DNA of 64,000 nt, from assembly GCF_008808095.1 (NCBI RefSeq), contig NZ_CP023397.1, positions 558,001 through 622,000 on the forward strand, given 5' to 3'. A program made the translations under genes and the position numbers. Of the stretch, positions 42,251-52,355 are shown in pieces. The notes beneath the pieces are model-generated. The model searched no databases. It was not told the DNA's origin and saw only the letters and a program-made list of their open reading frames with translations. The stretch comes from Pseudoalteromonas ruthenica (lineage in GTDB: Bacteria; Pseudomonadota; Gammaproteobacteria; Enterobacterales; Alteromonadaceae). The number at the start of each line of letters is the position of its first letter. Position 1 is the stretch's first letter.

Positions 42251-43756
42251 CTAGCCTAAGTAATTGTCTTTAATGGTATTAAGGGTGTTTATATCTTCTT
42301 GCTTTTGCGACTCAATTCCCTCAACAACTTGGTCCATACCGTGGCGGTCTATGGGTGTGCCACCTTGAAGGCTTGGCAGACTGCGCATATCACCAGACGC
42401 TTTAGGGATTAGGTCTAAACCGGCAATTGCCGCAGCTGTAGCAAGGCCCGCGACAGGGCCCCCCAGATATCCCGCAGCGCCAGTGAGTATTCCTTTTACT
42501 GGCAAGCTCTGCGCCATGGTGAGAACATCACCATCAACCGCTTGAGAAACAATCAGTTTTGATACTTCTTCTAAAGGCAACCCTTGTTCACGTGCCGACG
42601 TTTTCGGGTGTAAGCCTGAGGAATTAAAGGTATAGCCTTTATTTCCCGATACAGCCACACCGGATGTTGCCAGCCCGCCACCGAGAGAGTGACCGACCAT
42701 AATGACATCATCTTGATATAATTGCTCAGCTCTTCGTGCAAGTTCCATCGCTTGGTTGTACTGGGTCGTTTCCATACCACTGCCTTGCATAAAGTTGGTT
42801 TTCCAATCTGCTGCACCGGTTACACCGTTGTTCGTTCCTCGGAACGTTAACATTTTTTCACCAGTAATATCAGATTCAAATAACGCGGCTCCGAAGCCCG
42901 AATCATTATCGGTAAATACCGCGTCCGCTAATTCTGGTGTATTTTCTGCGTTGAGGTGTTTTAAACCCACAGGCGGTTCTGGCAGCGTGTCTATATACCC
43001 TCGGTTGTATTCATCAACGCGATAAACATACTGAGCGGCCTCAGCACGAACGACATTGTCATTATTAAAGTCAAGACGCTGCGCTGCAGGCTCTGCTCCA
43101 GGTAGCGAGCGGGTATCGGCAATTAGAGTCTTTCTTTGCTGATAACGTTGTTGCCTAGCTGCGACAGCATCAAACTGCTCAGGGACCTCTGCCACTTGGG
43201 GTAATGGGGTGCTTGTCGAAGGCCCGTCTATTACACCGGCCGAGCTTGAGGCTGGAACCGCAGCTTTTGAGCTAGAAGGCGTGCTTTTACCTTGAGGACT
43301 GGCCAAATCTGCACCACTACTACGTTTTGGTTGCTCAGCGCTGGATTGCTGTGAACGAGTCTTGTCAGATTTTTGCAGCTGACGTTTTACAACGCTTGGA
43401 TGCTGGGCAATATCTTCTAGTGGATAAACAACTAGTCGCCCGTCTGTCATTGCCTGCGCCACATCGCACAACTGTACATGTAAGGGCTTTGAGCCGCCAT
43501 TTAGTAGGGTTAAGTTTAAATAATCGTAAAGCGCACTAATGATAAGGTGATTATTTCGCCACGGGTCCAAGTCATGAAGGAACTGTTCTGCAAATACTAC
43601 CCCCGCACTGAACTCGGCCATTGCTGGCCCCAGCATAGGATCATCAGGGATATGCTCTGGACGACATATTAAGTGAGGCTCGCCAAAACAGCAGTACACC
43701 ACGATACCTTGTGAAAACAAGGCTTCTTGGTTGTGGCTGCTAAGGTAAGCGTTCAT
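42251..43756 (-). CDS. T6SS lipase effector (class 3 / Tle-type)
   Basis: This 501-residue protein has an N-terminal domain of about 120 residues (VYCCFGEPHLICRPEHIPDD...; DLDPWRNNHLIISALYDYLN) that is probably the VgrG adaptor part. A proline/serine-rich linker (about 130-190) follows, then an alpha/beta-hydrolase domain. The catalytic serine is Ser357 in the elbow MVGHSLGGG, and the oxyanion-strand TFRGTNN is at 304-310. Class-3 lipases/phospholipases carry the same pattern. Its ATG is one base after the VgrG stop (TAATATG), so VgrG and lipase are made together. The ankyrin genes downstream are its candidate immunity factors. Membrane phospholipids are the likely target; no signal peptide, as expected for cargo. 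Confidence 0.82.
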   Translation of the reverse strand: MNAYLSSHNQEALFSQGIVVYCCFGEPHLICRPEHIPDDPMLGPAMAEFSAGVVFAEQFLHDLDPWRNNHLIISALYDYLNLTLLNGGSKPLHVQLCDVAQAMTDGRLVVYPLEDIAQHPSVVKRQLQKSDKTRSQQSSAEQPKRSSGADLASPQGKSTPSSSKAAVPASSSAGVIDGPSTSTPLPQVAEVPEQFDAVAARQQRYQQRKTLIADTRSLPGAEPAAQRLDFNNDNVVRAEAAQYVYRVDEYNRGYIDTLPEPPVGLKHLNAENTPELADAVFTDNDSGFGAALFESDITGEKMLTFRGTNNGVTGAADWKTNFMQGSGMETTQYNQAMELARRAEQLYQDDVIMVGHSLGGGLATSGVAVSGNKGYTFNSSGLHPKTSAREQGLPLEEVSKLIVSQAVDGDVLTMAQSLPVKGILTGAAGYLGGPVAGLATAAAIAGLDLIPKASGDMRSLPSLQGGTPIDRHGMDQVVEGIESQKQEDINTLNTIKDNYLG

Positions 43757-43757
43757 A

Positions 43758-45590
43758 TTAATTCAACTTAATCACGCCAGCTTTAAGGGCAATTTGACTG
43801 CCATTGATCTTGATATTGGTGCCTTTAATATCAATGCTGCCATCACTTTTCATGGTGATAGACGCGCCGCCGGTTTTAATATTAATCTCTTTACCAGCTT
43901 CAATATTAAGTGCGTCACCTACTTTCAGGGTGTCGTTTTTACCTATATCTGTACTGCGATCTTTGCCGACTTTAATCGTGTCGTTGTTGGTTATATCACT
44001 TAAACGGTCATTGAGTATGGTGTCTTTCTGATCGTTTTTAACATGTAAGTGATGGTCTTTCTCTGCTTGTAAGTAGAGGAGTTCACTGCCTTTTTTATCT
44101 TCAAAACGTATTTCATTAAAGTTATCGGCGCCACCTTCTTTGGTGGACCTTGACTTAATACCACTTTGGGTTTTATCCGCAGGCAGTGCATAAGGAGGCA
44201 TCAAGTCGGCATTATAGAGCGCACCACTGATAATGGGTTGATCAGGATCGCCATTAATAAATTCAACTAAGACTTCTTGTCCAACACGAGGGAAGAAGAA
44301 CGCGCCCCACTTTTTACCCGCCCAATTTTGAGCTACACGGATCCAGCATGAGCTCTTGGAGTCTTTTTTACCCTCGCGGTCCCAATCAAATTGCACCTTT
44401 ACGCGGCCATACTTATCGATATGAATTTCATCACCTGGATCACCGGTTACGAGTGCAGTTTGTATACCTTGAACTAAGGGCTTTTGGTAACTGCGGGTAG
44501 GGCGATAAACAGTATCTTTAGGTACGCAGCTAAAGCTGTTGGAGTAGACTAAGCCTTCACTTTGGCCAGCACCCGATTGGTTAGGAACATTGGCAGAGGT
44601 ACGTAATTTTGTAACAACAAACTTTTTACCCTCTAGGCGGGGGTCTTCATGCTTTTTAAACGCAAAGATACCACCAAGCACAAACGAGCGACAGTCACTT
44701 TTACCGCTACTGAGGTTCATGTCTTTTTGTAATGATTGAAGTTGAATTGAAGCGAGATCCGAGGCGCGCTTGTTGCATTCTGCCTCCCCGGTGTACTCAA
44801 ATACCTCGCCGCTACTTTGTGTCGGCAGTTCAGGCTTTTTCTGTTCACCGTCTGGGTATTTGCTCGGCTTTTCAAAGTCATAACCTAAACGTTTATAACT
44901 ACCCGGAGCCAGAGAGAGGCCACCTTGCCAAGCGCTGATATGAGATTCACTAAGATGGCCCGAGGAGTGGGCTACGGGTGAGTCTGCTACATCAGCATAG
45001 ACGGTTTCATCATCGGCAAAAACTAAAGTGTGATTGCCTTGTGAGTGCTCAAAATAGAAGTAAATACCTTCTTGCTGGAATAAGCGTTGGATAAATTCCA
45101 AGTCATTCTCTTGATATTGAACACAGTACTCGTACTTTGGATAACTCTTTTTAGTTTTATCGCTAAAAGCAACGCCATGTTGACCAAATAAATCAGCGGC
45201 AATTTCCGTAACCTTCTTTTGCTGATAGATTCGATAATTTTGGCGATGTTGCATTGTCGCAGCAACAGGCACAATAGTAACCTGATAATCGATGTAATTT
45301 TTTTGCTCATCTTTATCAGCCGTGCGTGTGCCCAAGGACACCATTTGACTTACGATACCATGAAAGTGGCGAGCCGCACCGCCGCCTTTGGCATTGCGTA
45401 ACTCAATAACAGCCGCTTTACCTACTACGGCATCATGGCTTACTTGCGAGCCAATGGTAAACATATTGGCAGAGATAACAAACAGCTCGGACATACTCTC
45501 CGCAGCATTAAAGCTAGTGAGATAAAACGCATCCTTGCCAGCCGCTGTGGTGATTTTAATTACATTTTTGTCTTGTGTCGCTTTTTGCAT
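43758..45590 (-). CDS. vgrG: VgrG spike protein
   Basis: This 610-residue spike protein (TssI) starts at ATG 45590 with GAGG upstream. The gp27-like part carries FHGIVSQMVSLG and VQYQENDLEFIQRLFQQEGI. The gp5-like OB-fold contains KYGRVKVQFDWDREGKK and CWIRVAQNWAGKKWGAFFFP, followed by FINGDPDQPIISGALYNAD, the best-conserved VgrG segment. A beta-prism with repeats (DRLSDITNNDTIKVGKD, KVGDALNIEAGKE) forms the needle. There is no extra C-terminal effector domain. Three copies form the puncture tip, capped by PAAR, and the lipase gene follows in one-base proximity. Hcp precedes it by 77 bases. Confidence 0.95.
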   Translation of the reverse strand: MQKATQDKNVIKITTAAGKDAFYLTSFNAAESMSELFVISANMFTIGSQVSHDAVVGKAAVIELRNAKGGGAARHFHGIVSQMVSLGTRTADKDEQKNYIDYQVTIVPVAATMQHRQNYRIYQQKKVTEIAADLFGQHGVAFSDKTKKSYPKYEYCVQYQENDLEFIQRLFQQEGIYFYFEHSQGNHTLVFADDETVYADVADSPVAHSSGHLSESHISAWQGGLSLAPGSYKRLGYDFEKPSKYPDGEQKKPELPTQSSGEVFEYTGEAECNKRASDLASIQLQSLQKDMNLSSGKSDCRSFVLGGIFAFKKHEDPRLEGKKFVVTKLRTSANVPNQSGAGQSEGLVYSNSFSCVPKDTVYRPTRSYQKPLVQGIQTALVTGDPGDEIHIDKYGRVKVQFDWDREGKKDSKSSCWIRVAQNWAGKKWGAFFFPRVGQEVLVEFINGDPDQPIISGALYNADLMPPYALPADKTQSGIKSRSTKEGGADNFNEIRFEDKKGSELLYLQAEKDHHLHVKNDQKDTILNDRLSDITNNDTIKVGKDRSTDIGKNDTLKVGDALNIEAGKEINIKTGGASITMKSDGSIDIKGTNIKINGSQIALKAGVIKLN

Positions 45591-45667
45591 TCCATGCCTC
45601 AATTGTTATCCAAAATACAGTAAGCTCCGGCGCGTGAGCGCCGAAGCTGAGTTGGGCAACAAATAAA

Positions 45668-46147
45668 TTACATTTGTTGACCTTTAACACCGCTGTAGCC
45701 GTATACAAGCGGCGCAGTGATGCTGTTTTTGTCGTCTGTTGGAGTTACAGTCATCATCATTTCTGTGTAGCTGATGGTGATTGTCTCGATAGGACGGTCG
45801 TTTTGTACAGACACGCTGTAGCTAGAGATCATGGCATCAGTTAGGTCGATTTTCATGATTTCTTCTACTTTGTCGCCTTGCTTAGTGATGTGGAAAGTCG
45901 CAGGTTGACCTTTACCAATCGTAGCTTCTTTGAAAAGGTCCGGAGACGCTTTATCTTGAAGTTTAGTGATAGTCACATCGCCTAGGCGAGTCGCGCTTGC
46001 TTCACGGTCCATAGCGGTACCAGTGTGAGCTGAAATTTCACGGCTGATGTTCCAGTCTAGAGATAGTACTGTGATCAAATCCTTGAAAGACTCAGCAGTT
46101 GTTTCGCCTTTGATTGAACCATACTTAAGGTAAGTATTTGCTTGCAT
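45668..46147 (-). CDS. hcp: Hcp tube protein
   Basis: This 159-residue tube subunit (TssD) has the typical start MQANTYLKYGSIKGETTAES and the segments ISREISAHTGTAMDREASAT, VTITKLQDKASPDLFKEAT and YSVSVQNDRPIETITISYTE. The fold forms hexameric rings that stack into the inner tube. The length is normal. AGGAG lies before the ATG. An intergenic region of about 270 bases separates it from clpV, which may hold its own promoter and explain higher expression. VgrG follows on the same strand. Confidence 0.96.
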   Translation of the reverse strand: MQANTYLKYGSIKGETTAESFKDLITVLSLDWNISREISAHTGTAMDREASATRLGDVTITKLQDKASPDLFKEATIGKGQPATFHITKQGDKVEEIMKIDLTDAMISSYSVSVQNDRPIETITISYTEMMMTVTPTDDKNSITAPLVYGYSGVKGQQM

Positions 46148-46411
46148 TTCTTATGCTCCTTTTTGCATTTTACTAACATCCATAAATGGATAGGGTACTT
46201 CCCGGCGAACCGGAAATTTATAGCTTCGACTTCATTATCTTTTGAACTGCAAGTAAAGGGTGGGTACTGATAAATCCCTTTGTCAGCAAAAAATAATTCC
46301 TTCTCTAGTGCATCTTTATATGCGCTGAGTAAATTATATTTAATTGCGATATCTAACACAAGAATATAATTAATAAGAAATTATATTATTCTGATTTTTG
46401 CAATTCGATTT
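46148..46411. other. hcp leader region with a possible short open frame
   Basis: This AT-rich region separates clpV from hcp. A minus-strand GTG at 46359 starts a frame of 94 codons that runs past the hcp start in another frame; no ribosome-binding site or family match supports it as a gene. A TATAAT-like hexamer lies near 46380 but without a good -35. An hcp promoter is the likely content. Confidence 0.4.
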
Positions 46412-46431
46412 GAGGTGGGTTAAGCCACCTC
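46412..46431 (-). terminator. hairpin overlapping the clpV stop codon
   Basis: GAGGTGG (46412-46418) and CCACCTC (46425-46431) are perfect inverted copies around a 6-base loop that contains part of the clpV stop codon. There is no long T-run. It could act as a partial terminator or processing site that sets the hcp/clpV mRNA ratio. Confidence 0.5.
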
Positions 46432-49032
46432 AATCACTAACTCATCACCTTCGATAGTCAATGATACTGAATTAATGTCCTTTTTACTGGTCATGCTGTT
46501 GAGTAACTCTTCACTCAGTTTCGGCAATATTTCATTTTGTAGAATATTATGAATGTTCCTAGCACCTGAACCAGGCTCATGACAGCGTTGTACGATATAA
46601 TCTGTAAGCTCTTTTTCGAAGCTAAACTCTGCGCCATAGTTTTTGGCGACGCGTTTTTCGACTTTCGCGAGCTGAATTTTGGCAATGTCGATGAGCATTT
46701 CATCAGTCAGAGGTACATAAGGAACAATGTTAATTCTTCCTAAGAAAGCTGGCTTAAACGCTTCTAGTAAATCATCACGTAGCGCCTTTTGCAGTCCTTT
46801 GATAGATGGGGCTGTTTCCGGGTCATCGAACAAGTTCATGGTGGTGTCAGTGCCGACGTTTGATGTCATGATGATAATGGTATTTTTAAAATCGATGTCA
46901 CGGCCTTCACCGTCTTTGATCATCCCTTTATCAAATACTTGATAGAAAATATCCTGTACTCCAGGGTGTGCTTTTTCCATCTCATCAAGTAGTACCACAC
47001 TGTATGGCTGGCGACGCACCGCCTCGGTCAAAATACCGCCTTCGCCATAGCCAACGTAGCCCGGTGGTGAGCCTAATAGCAATGACACTTTATGCTCTTC
47101 TTTGAACTCAGACATATTAATAACGGTGACGTTTTCTTCTGAGCCATATACTTCACTTGCTAGTGTAAGCGCCGTCTCAGTTTTACCTACACCACTTGGG
47201 CCGGTAAGCATGAAAATACCATTGGGGCGGTTCTCATCAGCAAGTTGCGCGCGTGATGTTTGAACGGTTTTAGCAATAAGGTCAAGCGCATGATCTTGGC
47301 CGACCACACGTTCTTTCATGCTGTCGGCTAAGTTAAGTACCGCATTGATCTCATCTTCATGCATTTTACCGACAGGAATACCTGTCCAATCAGCAATAAC
47401 TTGGGCAATGAGAGCTTCATCGACCTGCCAGTGAACCATATTTTGCTCATATTCACTCAGGTTGGCCTTAATATCATTGAGCTCAGCAACGAGCGTCTCT
47501 TTATCCGCTTGTTCTTGCTGTAGTTCACTGAGAATTTCTCCAACACGGGCTATAGCTTGTTGCTCTTGCTGCCATTGCTCTTTGAGCGGGGCTAACTGCG
47601 CTTCGATATCCGTCTTTTGTTGTTCTAATTCGGAAATTTTAGCGCTATGGTCTAAGCCCGCATTCGCTTCGCGCGTCAACATGGCCATTTGATCATCAAG
47701 GCGCTGCACTTTGCGGTTTAAGTTTTCCACCGGGCCAGGCGTAGCAGCTTGGCTCATAGCAACGCGAGCACAGGCTGTGTCTAGCAAACCAACGGCTTTA
47801 TCGGGGAGTTGGCGGCCACTTACATAGCGGTGCGATAGATTCACTGCACTTTCCAGTGCTTGTTCTGATATGAAGACGCTATGGTGGCTTTCCATGACGG
47901 GTACAAGTCCGCGCAACATGGCGATGGCTTTGCTTGGCTCAGGCTCATCGACTTTGACGACTTGGAAGCGTCGAGTTAGAGCGGCGTCTTTTTCAAAGAA
48001 TTTCTTATACTCGGCCCATGTTGTTGCCGCAATCGTGCGCAACTCGCCGCGCGCTAACGCGGGCTTCAGCAAGTTGGCGGCATCATTTTGACCTGCCTGA
48101 CCGCCACTGCCGATCATAGTGTGGGCTTCATCAATAAATAAAATGATGGGCTGCGCCGAGTTTTTCACTTCACTAATTAGTGATTTTAAGCGGTTTTCGA
48201 ACTCACCTTTCATTCCTGCGCCAGCTTGAAGGAGCGCGAGATCCAGTGTATGAATACGCACATTCTTAATTGCTTCTGGCACATCTTGTTCGGCGATGCG
48301 AAGCGCAAGCCCTTCCACAACAGCAGTTTTACCCACACCTGCCTCACCAGTCAGAATAGGGTTATTTTGACGGCGACGTGTCAGGATATCGATCATTTGT
48401 CGAATTTCGTCATCACGCCCTAGAATAGGGTCAATCTTGCCAGACTTTGCTTGCGCAGTAAGATCAATGGTGAATTGATCTAAGCTTGGCGTCTTACCCG
48501 AAGCTTGCGTTGCTGGTTTGTCAGAATTTGATGTAGATGCAGCGAGCTGATTACTCTCGTTTGATTGACCGGCCAATTCGGGCCACGCATGCAGTAATTG
48601 AGAAGGGTCAATTTTTTCCAGTTGCGGTGCATGACGCATTGTTAAAGAGCCAAGCGTGTCGTCTTTTACCAGCGTGTAAAGTAAATAAGCGCTGCGTATT
48701 TGCGTATCGTTAAACTCGATACTGGTGTTAAGCCAGGTTTGACGCAATAAAGAGATCACATGTGGTGATAAGCTGGGTGCAGACTCATTACCGGTTTTAA
48801 AGCTTTCCAAAGCTTGGTTTAGCTCGGCCATTAATCTGTCAGCATTAATACCGAAACTCGCCAATATGATACGCACATCATCGAGTTTTTTATCCAGCAT
48901 GGCATGCAACCAGTGCTCAAGCTCCACGGTAAAGTGGCTGCGACTATGGCACAGCGCAGCCGCTGCTTCTAAGGAGCCTCGACATTCTGGCGAGAGCTTC
49001 TCTACGAGTTTATTGAGGGTCATAGATGACAT
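46420..49032 (-). CDS. clpV: ClpV AAA+ ATPase (TssH)
   Basis: This 870-residue AAA+ unfoldase starts at ATG 49032 with AAGGAAAA upstream. The N-terminal ClpN domain (about 1-160) reads VEKLSPECRGSLEAAAALC. The first AAA module has Walker A GEAGVGKTAVVEG, Walker B IILFIDEAHTM and arginine-finger region ALTRRFQVVKV. The coiled middle domain follows. The second module has GPSGVGKTETAL, VVLLDEMEKAHPG and the GYVGYGEGG loop. ClpV disassembles contracted TssB/TssC sheaths and recycles them. Length and motifs are complete. TssG precedes it by 17 bases. Confidence 0.95.
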   Translation of the reverse strand: MSSMTLNKLVEKLSPECRGSLEAAAALCHSRSHFTVELEHWLHAMLDKKLDDVRIILASFGINADRLMAELNQALESFKTGNESAPSLSPHVISLLRQTWLNTSIEFNDTQIRSAYLLYTLVKDDTLGSLTMRHAPQLEKIDPSQLLHAWPELAGQSNESNQLAASTSNSDKPATQASGKTPSLDQFTIDLTAQAKSGKIDPILGRDDEIRQMIDILTRRRQNNPILTGEAGVGKTAVVEGLALRIAEQDVPEAIKNVRIHTLDLALLQAGAGMKGEFENRLKSLISEVKNSAQPIILFIDEAHTMIGSGGQAGQNDAANLLKPALARGELRTIAATTWAEYKKFFEKDAALTRRFQVVKVDEPEPSKAIAMLRGLVPVMESHHSVFISEQALESAVNLSHRYVSGRQLPDKAVGLLDTACARVAMSQAATPGPVENLNRKVQRLDDQMAMLTREANAGLDHSAKISELEQQKTDIEAQLAPLKEQWQQEQQAIARVGEILSELQQEQADKETLVAELNDIKANLSEYEQNMVHWQVDEALIAQVIADWTGIPVGKMHEDEINAVLNLADSMKERVVGQDHALDLIAKTVQTSRAQLADENRPNGIFMLTGPSGVGKTETALTLASEVYGSEENVTVINMSEFKEEHKVSLLLGSPPGYVGYGEGGILTEAVRRQPYSVVLLDEMEKAHPGVQDIFYQVFDKGMIKDGEGRDIDFKNTIIIMTSNVGTDTTMNLFDDPETAPSIKGLQKALRDDLLEAFKPAFLGRINIVPYVPLTDEMLIDIAKIQLAKVEKRVAKNYGAEFSFEKELTDYIVQRCHEPGSGARNIHNILQNEILPKLSEELLNSMTSKKDINSVSLTIEGDELVIEVA

Positions 49033-49049
49033 AGGTGTTTTCCTTTTCC

Positions 49050-50033
49050 TTATTGTCCGCGTAATTGAATACAAACATCACGCGATAGTACCCGTTCCCG
49101 AGCGAGGGTTACGCCCCCATGGCCCAAGGCTGAAGACTGTTGTCCCAACCTCATAACAGGTAGGTTTTTTAATTGCGTTTTTACATTAATGTTAGCTTTG
49201 ACGGCATAGCCTAAATAGCTATGGAGCATATCTTTGAGCAATCCATTTAACGGGCCTTGTGGTAACAGCGCGCGTGCTTTGGCTTTATCTTTACAATGGA
49301 AGGTAATATCAATGGCGCTATTTACATCCCATACGGATTTACCGGCCGCAGCCTCAGAGCCAAGGCGAGCAAATTGCCCTTCGGGGTTTTCTCTTGTCCC
49401 TAAGCGTGTCTGCTCTGATGACGCTAATGGTCGCCAGGTACCGACAAATTGTTTTACGTCGACATCTAGTTCTAAATAGTGAGTGAGCAAACGCTCTAGC
49501 TGTACCGCGCTGCGCACTCGGCGGCTAAATAAACCCGCCATATGCAAACGGTAAGGTGCATTGCCGCCACTGAGGTGACCTAATACGCGAGTAAATGGGT
49601 CAAAATGCTCACTATGCGTAGAGTAATTGATTGCTTGGCGATATTTCTCCCAGGCGCGGTAATACAAAGACACCAAGCGATGATTAAACATGTCGTAAAA
49701 GTCCACCATTGTGGTGTCTTTTTGCTTAATACGAGAAAGCACCAGTTCACTGTAGTGCTGAGGCAGCGCTCCGCTTGGGCCTGTGAGCCCCATAAAAGTC
49801 ACATCCACTTGATGATACTGTCCGCCTTGTTCGCAAGCGACTGGTTTGACTTTAGCAACAGGGGAGCCGGGAAAGCCTAAGTGCTGTACAGACTTGAACC
49901 GCACTAACTCTTGGTTAGGTAAGGCATCAGCTCCTACTTTCTGACCACGACTTCCAGCACGGTTTTGCAACATAAACACCGCTTGATAGAAGTCAAATTG
50001 GCCGGGGGTTTTATATAAGCTATCGATACTCAT
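49050..50033 (-). CDS. tssG: TssG baseplate protein
   Basis: This 327-residue protein has the TssG opening FDFYQAVFMLQNRAG, followed by VRFKSVQHLGFPGSPVAKV and MGLTGPSGALPQHYSELVL, which are conserved in ImpH/VasB-type TssG. Later, RLHMAGLFSRRVRSAVQLER and LGTRENPEGQFARLGS are found. TssG forms the wedge of the baseplate with TssE, TssF and TssK. It overlaps TssF by four bases and precedes clpV. Length is a little short of 350, as usual for the family. Confidence 0.93.
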   Translation of the reverse strand: MSIDSLYKTPGQFDFYQAVFMLQNRAGSRGQKVGADALPNQELVRFKSVQHLGFPGSPVAKVKPVACEQGGQYHQVDVTFMGLTGPSGALPQHYSELVLSRIKQKDTTMVDFYDMFNHRLVSLYYRAWEKYRQAINYSTHSEHFDPFTRVLGHLSGGNAPYRLHMAGLFSRRVRSAVQLERLLTHYLELDVDVKQFVGTWRPLASSEQTRLGTRENPEGQFARLGSEAAAGKSVWDVNSAIDITFHCKDKAKARALLPQGPLNGLLKDMLHSYLGYAVKANINVKTQLKNLPVMRLGQQSSALGHGGVTLARERVLSRDVCIQLRGQ

Positions 50034-51856
50034 AACAGCGGCACCTTACCCGAGCGAGGAGGCCAGCTATGATAAATACTGTCTTGATCTTTAAAACGTA
50101 TCCGCAACTGAGTAAAACTATTAATGGCGGCAAATTGCGCGAAGAAATGATTTAACACCGAAGCAAAAAAGAACATGCCGCTGCCGGAAAAGTCATCCTT
50201 TGCAAAGGTCAACGTAATAGCGCTGCCACTGGCAAAACACGTACGCCCACCTTGCACAAGCCGCGCCGAGGTCATCTCAATATTGACACCATGGATATTG
50301 TCGATAAGCGCTTTCGATTCAGGTGCATTCTTAAAATCATACAGGCGTAACGTTTCTTTTAACTTGCGAAGCGCATCAGGGCCAGAGAAATAGTCCAAAG
50401 ACAAGTGGGACACTAACTGCCACCGTGTAGCATCGCTAAGCTCAGGGCGAACTGCATGCGTGGGAGCAACTAAACAACGGACTTTCTTTATAATATCCGC
50501 ACGCTCAGGTACGAGCATCTGCGGTTCATCACCGCCGAAAGGCAAATTGGCCGGTAAGTTGCGGTTACTGCACAGTGCTTTTATTGTAACTAACCAACTT
50601 TCATGCTCGCTGTCTGGCTCAAAATGTTCAAACTCTCTATCAACCAAGCTGAAAAAGGTGTCGGTGCCTTGCTCGGTAAATCCGCCAGCCCAATATGCAG
50701 ACTCTCGGCGGATATGCCAAAAAAGTCGATCTTGATCGCGATAAGCCGGGTGAGTTTGCCCATAAAAAGGTGTTACCTGATAACTGTTATCTTTGTGGTC
50801 GTAGGCGTTGACTTCACCAACTTGAATCACTTCTGAGATATCCGCGTCCATATAGCGCGGTACCAGTTTGTACTCGTACTGGCTGAGTGATACGCGAACA
50901 GGCTCTAGTTCCTGTTCAAACAGGTTAACAATGGGCGTGCAGCCGAGTTGAAAATGTTGCTTACCGAGTTGTTTCTCAAGCTCTTGAGAGCTTTCATCGA
51001 AGTAGATGTACAGATTACAGTTTGCTTTATCTTCAGGTAGAAACTGGTTGATATCCTCTAAGTCGAAGAATAGAAACTTCTCAGGGAAAATAAAGTTCTC
51101 TGCCAACAGGCGATAGCCAGTCGCTGATTTGTCGCTGTAGGGAATGGTGGCGTGTTGGTCGCTAAAACCAACCTCTTGCAGGTGACGCGTTGAGAAGAAT
51201 TTAGCTTCATGACCCTCAGCCTCGATGGCAAAGCCAATAGCACTTTTAAAGAGTAATTCATAAATGCTCAAACTATGGTGCCACTGACCATTAATATAAA
51301 ACCGTAGCTTGTTTAATTCGGTTTCTTTAAGGCCGACCTCTTTGTATTCACCCTGTAGTTCAATTTTTACTACAGACTTGGCAGTGGTAGACCAAATTGG
51401 GCGCGGAGCACTAAAAGGGGCGTTGTTAAACTGCGCGTTATTAACTTCGACCGGCCATAAATAACTGTCATAGCAGGTGCGAAAGTGACAGGTTTTCATA
51501 CCTTCAACATCAGACTCAACATCACTGCCGCGCGGTAGCACCACCCCGGTTGTTGAAAGGTTCTCAGTAGTCATCTTAATGACAGACATTGACGGGATAG
51601 GGGCTTGATAATCAGGGTAGAGCTGACCCATCAAGGCGTCAGTTAATTCTGGGAAGCTGTCGTCTAGTTTTTGCCTGATCTGTGCAGTCATAAATGCAAA
51701 AGACTCAACCAAGCGCGATACATGCGGGTCTTCAATCTGTTCTTCAGAAAGCTTTAAACGCCCGGCAATCTTTGGATATTTGTCGGCAAAGTCGGCCCCC
51801 ATATGACGAATATAGGCCAGTTCACGATTATAATACTTTAGTAATTCGTCATTCAT
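50030..51856 (-). CDS. tssF: TssF baseplate protein
   Basis: This 608-residue protein has the conserved TssF opening LLKYYNRELAYIRHMGADFA followed by KYPKIAGRLKLSEEQIEDPH and VESFAFMTAQIRQKLDDSFP. PDYQAPIPSMSVIKM and LPRGSDVES are the next family segments. The C-terminal SFTQLRIRFKDQDSIYHSWPP is also typical. TssF makes the baseplate wedge with TssG, and its gene overlaps both neighbours by four bases (ATGA), so tssE, tssF and tssG are translated as a coupled unit. Confidence 0.95.
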   Translation of the reverse strand: MNDELLKYYNRELAYIRHMGADFADKYPKIAGRLKLSEEQIEDPHVSRLVESFAFMTAQIRQKLDDSFPELTDALMGQLYPDYQAPIPSMSVIKMTTENLSTTGVVLPRGSDVESDVEGMKTCHFRTCYDSYLWPVEVNNAQFNNAPFSAPRPIWSTTAKSVVKIELQGEYKEVGLKETELNKLRFYINGQWHHSLSIYELLFKSAIGFAIEAEGHEAKFFSTRHLQEVGFSDQHATIPYSDKSATGYRLLAENFIFPEKFLFFDLEDINQFLPEDKANCNLYIYFDESSQELEKQLGKQHFQLGCTPIVNLFEQELEPVRVSLSQYEYKLVPRYMDADISEVIQVGEVNAYDHKDNSYQVTPFYGQTHPAYRDQDRLFWHIRRESAYWAGGFTEQGTDTFFSLVDREFEHFEPDSEHESWLVTIKALCSNRNLPANLPFGGDEPQMLVPERADIIKKVRCLVAPTHAVRPELSDATRWQLVSHLSLDYFSGPDALRKLKETLRLYDFKNAPESKALIDNIHGVNIEMTSARLVQGGRTCFASGSAITLTFAKDDFSGSGMFFFASVLNHFFAQFAAINSFTQLRIRFKDQDSIYHSWPPRSGKVPLL

Positions 51857-52344
51857 AAGCTGGTCTCTTGGACTGTCATTCCCAAATTAATCGGTTCCAC
51901 TTCTGAGTCAAAACTAATGAGCTCTGGTTCTGGCTCTGCCCAAAGCAGCGCATTGATGCGCAAACGCATGATTCTATCCAGCGGCAAGTCATCTTCTAGG
52001 CAGCTCACTTCGACCTCAATAAAGCGAGGTTCGAAGCGTAAAATCGTGTCGCGCACTTTTTGGCACAGTAGCTCCCGGCCTTCGGTGCTGCTAACAGGCA
52101 TGTTTGAAAAATCAGGCAAGCCGTAGGTCAACACTGAGGTGGCAAGCTCTTCATACTGTCTTGGCCACGTATGCCAATGGATCCGCGCGTTCAGCAACGC
52201 TTCTAAGTCTCGGCGCACACTGGCGCGCAGAGTCTTTAGATTAATTGCCATTCCACGGCTAGTGCTCAGCTGATTATCAGGCTCATCATCGATGAGTCTG
52301 TCTAAAATAGAAGCTTGTAGCTGATGGTCACTGCGAACGCGCAT
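51853..52344 (-). CDS. tssE: TssE baseplate protein (gp25-like)
   Basis: This 163-residue protein is the gp25-like lysozyme-derived baseplate subunit. The SILDRLIDDE start, then TLRASVRRDLEALLNARIHW and LATSVLTYGLPDFSNM, then IRDTILRFEPRFIEVEV-type helix and INALLWAEPEPELISFDSEV, are characteristic. The final WAEPEPELISFDSEV is the TssE end. It starts 11 bases after the TagJ stop and overlaps TssF by four bases. In some T6SS it is dispensable for low-level assembly, but it is normally essential for baseplate-sheath attachment. Confidence 0.93.
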   Translation of the reverse strand: MRVRSDHQLQASILDRLIDDEPDNQLSTSRGMAINLKTLRASVRRDLEALLNARIHWHTWPRQYEELATSVLTYGLPDFSNMPVSSTEGRELLCQKVRDTILRFEPRFIEVEVSCLEDDLPLDRIMRLRINALLWAEPEPELISFDSEVEPINLGMTVQETSL

Positions 52345-52355
52345 CGTTTATTCCT

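Noticed and set aside
46075..46359. 94-codon minus-strand frame between clpV and hcp
   Set aside because: It has a GTG start, no ribosome-binding site, no family likeness and runs into hcp in another frame. It is treated as leader sequence.
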